Source: an uncultured Dialister sp. (GTDB taxonomy: Bacteria; Bacillota; Negativicutes; Veillonellales; Dialisteraceae). Taken from it: DNA of 16,061 nt. Where the stretch lies: contig URAA01000022.1 in the NCBI GenBank assembly GCA_900545785.1, forward strand, positions 1 to 16,061. The letters are read 5' to 3'. The notes below the pieces were generated by a model. That model was given only the letters and a program-made list of their open reading frames with translations. It did no database searches and had not been told where the DNA came from. How positions within the stretch are numbered: position 1 is the first letter of the stretch; each line of letters starts with the position of its first letter. This document shows, in pieces, positions 13,579 through 16,061 of the stretch. The translations under genes were made by a program, and so were the position numbers.

Positions 13579-16061
13579 TTATAAATTTTTCAAGAATGCA
13601 AGCCGATCGTTTAAAGATTTCATTTTGCTTTCAAATTCCGCCAGTTTATCCTTTTCTTTTTGGATAACTTCTGCAGGCGCTTTGTCGACGAACCCTTTAT
13701 TATTCAATTTGCCGGAAGTACGGGCCATTTCTTTCTCCAATGCTTCTTTGCTCTTTTCGATACGTTCTTTTTCTTTTTCCGTGTCGATAAGGCCTTTCAA
13801 TTCCAAATATACTTCCATACCGGTAACAACAGAGGCCAGTGCATTTTCAGGTTTATCCGATTCGGCGGGAAGAAGGGTGATCTTTTCCACATGTCCCAAT
13901 TTTTCAAAGTAGTCTTCATTTTTTTCGATGCAATCTTTCAAATCATCCCGGAGCGGAACAATCCGGATATGGCACATTTTGCCGGGCGATACCCGGGCTT
14001 CCGCTCTCATATTGCGGACAGCTTTGATGGCATCCATAAGGCGTTCCATTTGTTCTTTTTCTTCCGGGAAACGGAACCGTTCTTCCGCTACCGGCCATGT
14101 TGCTCTTGCCAGAGTTTTTCCTTCATGCGGCAAATGCTGCCAAAGATGTTCCGTAATAAACGGCATGAACGGATGGAGCAAAGCAAGCATCCTTGTCAAA
14201 GTGTAGACCAATACATATTGGGTTACTTTGCGATCATCATTATGAGCACCGTACAGGCGGGATTTGGCAGTTTCTATATACCAGTCGCAGAAAGAATTCC
14301 ATGCAAAATTGTAAATAGTGTCCGCCGCAGCTCCCAATTCGTAGCTGTCAAGACTTTCTCCGACCCGGCTTTCCGTAACTGCCAGTTCCTCTAAAATCCA
14401 TTTGTCCGCCAAGGTCAGTTGTTCTTTTGACGGCACGAAGGAAGGATCATAATCATCCAGATTCATCATCGTGAATTTGGAAGCGTTCCAGATTTTATTG
14501 GCAAAATTGCGATTTCCTTCTACTCTTTCATAATAGAAGCGCATATCATTGCCCGGCGTATTTCCCGTTACCAAAGTGAAACGGAGGGCATCGGCACCGT
14601 ATTTGTCGATAACTTCCAGCGGATCGATACCGTTCCCCAAAGATTTGGACATTTTTCTTCCTTGGGAATCGCGAACCAGACCGTGAATGAATACATATTT
14701 GAAAGGAATTTCTTTCATGAATTCCATCGCCATGAACATCATCCGGGCTACCCAGAAGAAAATAATATCATAGCCGGTAACCATGGTTGAGGTGGGATAC
14801 CACTGATTCAGCACCGGTGTTTTATCGGGCCAGCCCATGGTGGAAAACGGCCAGAGTGCAGAGGAAAACCATGTATCCAGTACATCCGGATCCTGATGAA
14901 TATGTTTGCTTTGGCATTTCGGGCATACTTCCAAATCAGTGCGGGAAGCCGTCACCTCTCCGCAGTCATCACAATACCAGACGGGAATTCGATGGCCCCA
15001 CCACAGCTGGCGGGAGATGCACCAGTCATGAATATTTTCAAGCCATTGCAAATATGTACGGGAGAACCGTTCGGGAACAAATTTCGTCTCTCCCGACTTG
15101 ACGGCATCCATTGCAGGACCTGCCAAGGGTTTCATTTTTACGAACCATTGCTTGGTGGTCAGCGGTTCGATAACCGTATGGCAGCGGGAACAATGTCCTA
15201 CGGCATGTTCCTTTTCTTCCACCTTTACAAGAAGTCCCGATTTCTTTAAATCTTCGACAATGGCATCTCTGCATTCATAACGGTCCATCCCTTCATATTT
15301 TCCCGCTTTTTCATTCATGGTACCGTCTTTATTCATGATGATGATCGTTTCCAGATGATGCCGTTCCCCCACTTCAAAGTCGTTCGGATCATGAGCAGGA
15401 GTGATTTTGACGCAGCCGGTGCCGTATTTCATATCAACATATTCATCGGCAATGATCGGAATTTCCCGATCTGTCGTCGGCAGTTTCACCTTCTTGCCGA
15501 TCAAATGAGCATATCTTTCATCTTCCGGATTCACTGCCACTGCCGTATCGCCGGGGATCGTTTCGGGACGGGTGGTGGCAATTTGTATATAACCGTCTTC
15601 GCCTGCTATCGGATAATTGACATACCAAAGATGTCCCATTTCATTTTCATGTTCCACTTCGATATCGGACAGTGCAGTCTGACAGCGGGGGCACCAGTTT
15701 GTGATGCGGAATCCTTGGTAAATCAAGCCTTTTTCATAAAGAGAAACGAAAACTTCACGGACGGCGCGGGCGCAAATTTCATCCATAGTAAAACGTTCAC
15801 GGCTCCAGTCGCAGGAAGATCCGAGACGGCGGATCTGATTTCCGATGGTATTTCCGTATTTTTCCTTCCACGCCCAGACTCTTTCTAAAAACTTTTCGCG
15901 CCCCAGATCATATTTCGTCAGCCCTTCTTCGGCTATTTGATTTTCTACTTTGACCTGAGTGGCAATACCGGCGTGATCTTTTCCGGGAAGCCAGAGCACA
16001 TTATAACCCTGCATTCTTTTATAACGGATTAAAATATCCTGCAGCGTATTATCCAAGGCAT
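13579..16061 (-). CDS. valS: Valine--tRNA ligase, missing its N-terminus at the window edge
   Basis: ValRS charges tRNA(Val) with valine and edits misactivated threonine. About 826 residues are visible, and the frame runs on past the right edge. The first codons read HALDNTLQDILIRYKRM, so only the N-terminal ~50 residues, including most of the HIGH-type motif, are missing. The fragment shows WLPGKDHAG; the editing domain with TTRPET (161-166, counting from the Leu before DNTLQD) and YGTGCVKITPAHDPNDF; zinc-like Cys pairs (CPRC 122-125, CSRC 289-292, CDDC/CPKC 362-381); RKMSKS (467-472); an anticodon-binding domain; and a C-terminal Lys/Glu coiled-coil arm of about 65 residues. It is probably co-transcribed with folC. 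Its promoter and any T-box leader are outside the window. Confidence 0.97.
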   Translation of the reverse strand, partial: ALDNTLQDILIRYKRMQGYNVLWLPGKDHAGIATQVKVENQIAEEGLTKYDLGREKFLERVWAWKEKYGNTIGNQIRRLGSSCDWSRERFTMDEICARAVREVFVSLYEKGLIYQGFRITNWCPRCQTALSDIEVEHENEMGHLWYVNYPIAGEDGYIQIATTRPETIPGDTAVAVNPEDERYAHLIGKKVKLPTTDREIPIIADEYVDMKYGTGCVKITPAHDPNDFEVGERHHLETIIIMNKDGTMNEKAGKYEGMDRYECRDAIVEDLKKSGLLVKVEEKEHAVGHCSRCHTVIEPLTTKQWFVKMKPLAGPAMDAVKSGETKFVPERFSRTYLQWLENIHDWCISRQLWWGHRIPVWYCDDCGEVTASRTDLEVCPKCQSKHIHQDPDVLDTWFSSALWPFSTMGWPDKTPVLNQWYPTSTMVTGYDIIFFWVARMMFMAMEFMKEIPFKYVFIHGLVRDSQGRKMSKSLGNGIDPLEVIDKYGADALRFTLVTGNTPGNDMRFYYERVEGNRNFANKIWNASKFTMMNLDDYDPSFVPSKEQLTLADKWILEELAVTESRVGESLDSYELGAAADTIYNFAWNSFCDWYIETAKSRLYGAHNDDRKVTQYVLVYTLTRMLALLHPFMPFITEHLWQHLPHEGKTLARATWPVAEERFRFPEEKEQMERLMDAIKAVRNMRAEARVSPGKMCHIRIVPLRDDLKDCIEKNEDYFEKLGHVEKITLLPAESDKPENALASVVTGMEVYLELKGLIDTEKEKERIEKSKEALEKEMARTSGKLNNKGFVDKAPAEVIQKEKDKLAEFESKMKSLNDRLAFLKNL

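Noticed and set aside
13660..14394. Plus-strand open frame of 244 residues inside valS
   Set aside because: It lies wholly antisense to conserved ValRS coding sequence. Its Phe/His-rich composition is typical of reading the complement of Lys/Glu codons. No family resemblance.

Overview
The window is ordinary chromosomal DNA of moderate GC content. It resembles a low-to-mid-GC Firmicute, and the anaerobic Negativicutes (Veillonella/Dialister/Megasphaera-like) are my best guess. The reasons are strong GGAGG-type ribosome sites, a fused uroporphyrinogen-III methyltransferase/synthase, a DUF47-PiT phosphate transporter pair, a classical rubrerythrin and an rbgA-rnhB pair. The genus is inference, because no rRNA or other marker is present. 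I see no tRNA, rRNA, CRISPR array, insertion sequence or phage gene.

Layout from left to right. (1) The first codons of acpS lie on the minus strand at the left edge. It is divergent from rpsT (plus strand), which has a good extended -10 promoter, a TTG start, an unusual acidic tail and a terminator. (2) A long minus-strand operon runs from about 9420 down to a terminator near 755: rbgA, rnhB, a CsoR-family regulator, a siroheme-synthase-type precorrin-2 dehydrogenase, hemA, hemC, cobA-hemD fusion, hemB, hemL. Most junctions overlap or touch, so the genes are probably translationally coupled. (3) A minus-strand DUF47-pit pair encodes low-affinity phosphate transport. (4) Rubrerythrin is on the plus strand, divergent from DUF47-pit. 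(5) valS-folC is on the minus strand, convergent with rubrerythrin, and valS runs off the right edge.

The tetrapyrrole genes form a complete C5 route from glutamyl-tRNA: HemA, HemL, HemB, HemC and HemD make uroporphyrinogen III. CobA methylates it to precorrin-2, and the dehydrogenase oxidises that to sirohydrochlorin and perhaps inserts iron. No protoheme-specific gene is present, so the operon looks directed to siroheme and/or cobalamin. A metal- or sulfur-sensing CsoR-type regulator sits in the middle of it.

I did not find a clearly new molecular system. The observations most worth checking are regulatory. The two divergent promoters between DUF47-pit and rubrerythrin both show TTTACA-type hexamers on an 11-bp period, ending 9 bp from the -10, which is the layout of Bacillus PhoP boxes. 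A CsoR-like gene sits inside the rbgA-hem operon, with a weak operator-like repeat just after the operon promoter. Ribosomal protein S20 has an acidic Ala/Glu-rich tail. A TetR-like palindrome lies over the presumed acpS -35. The 3' end of pit carries three mutually pairing segments that resemble a terminator/antiterminator.
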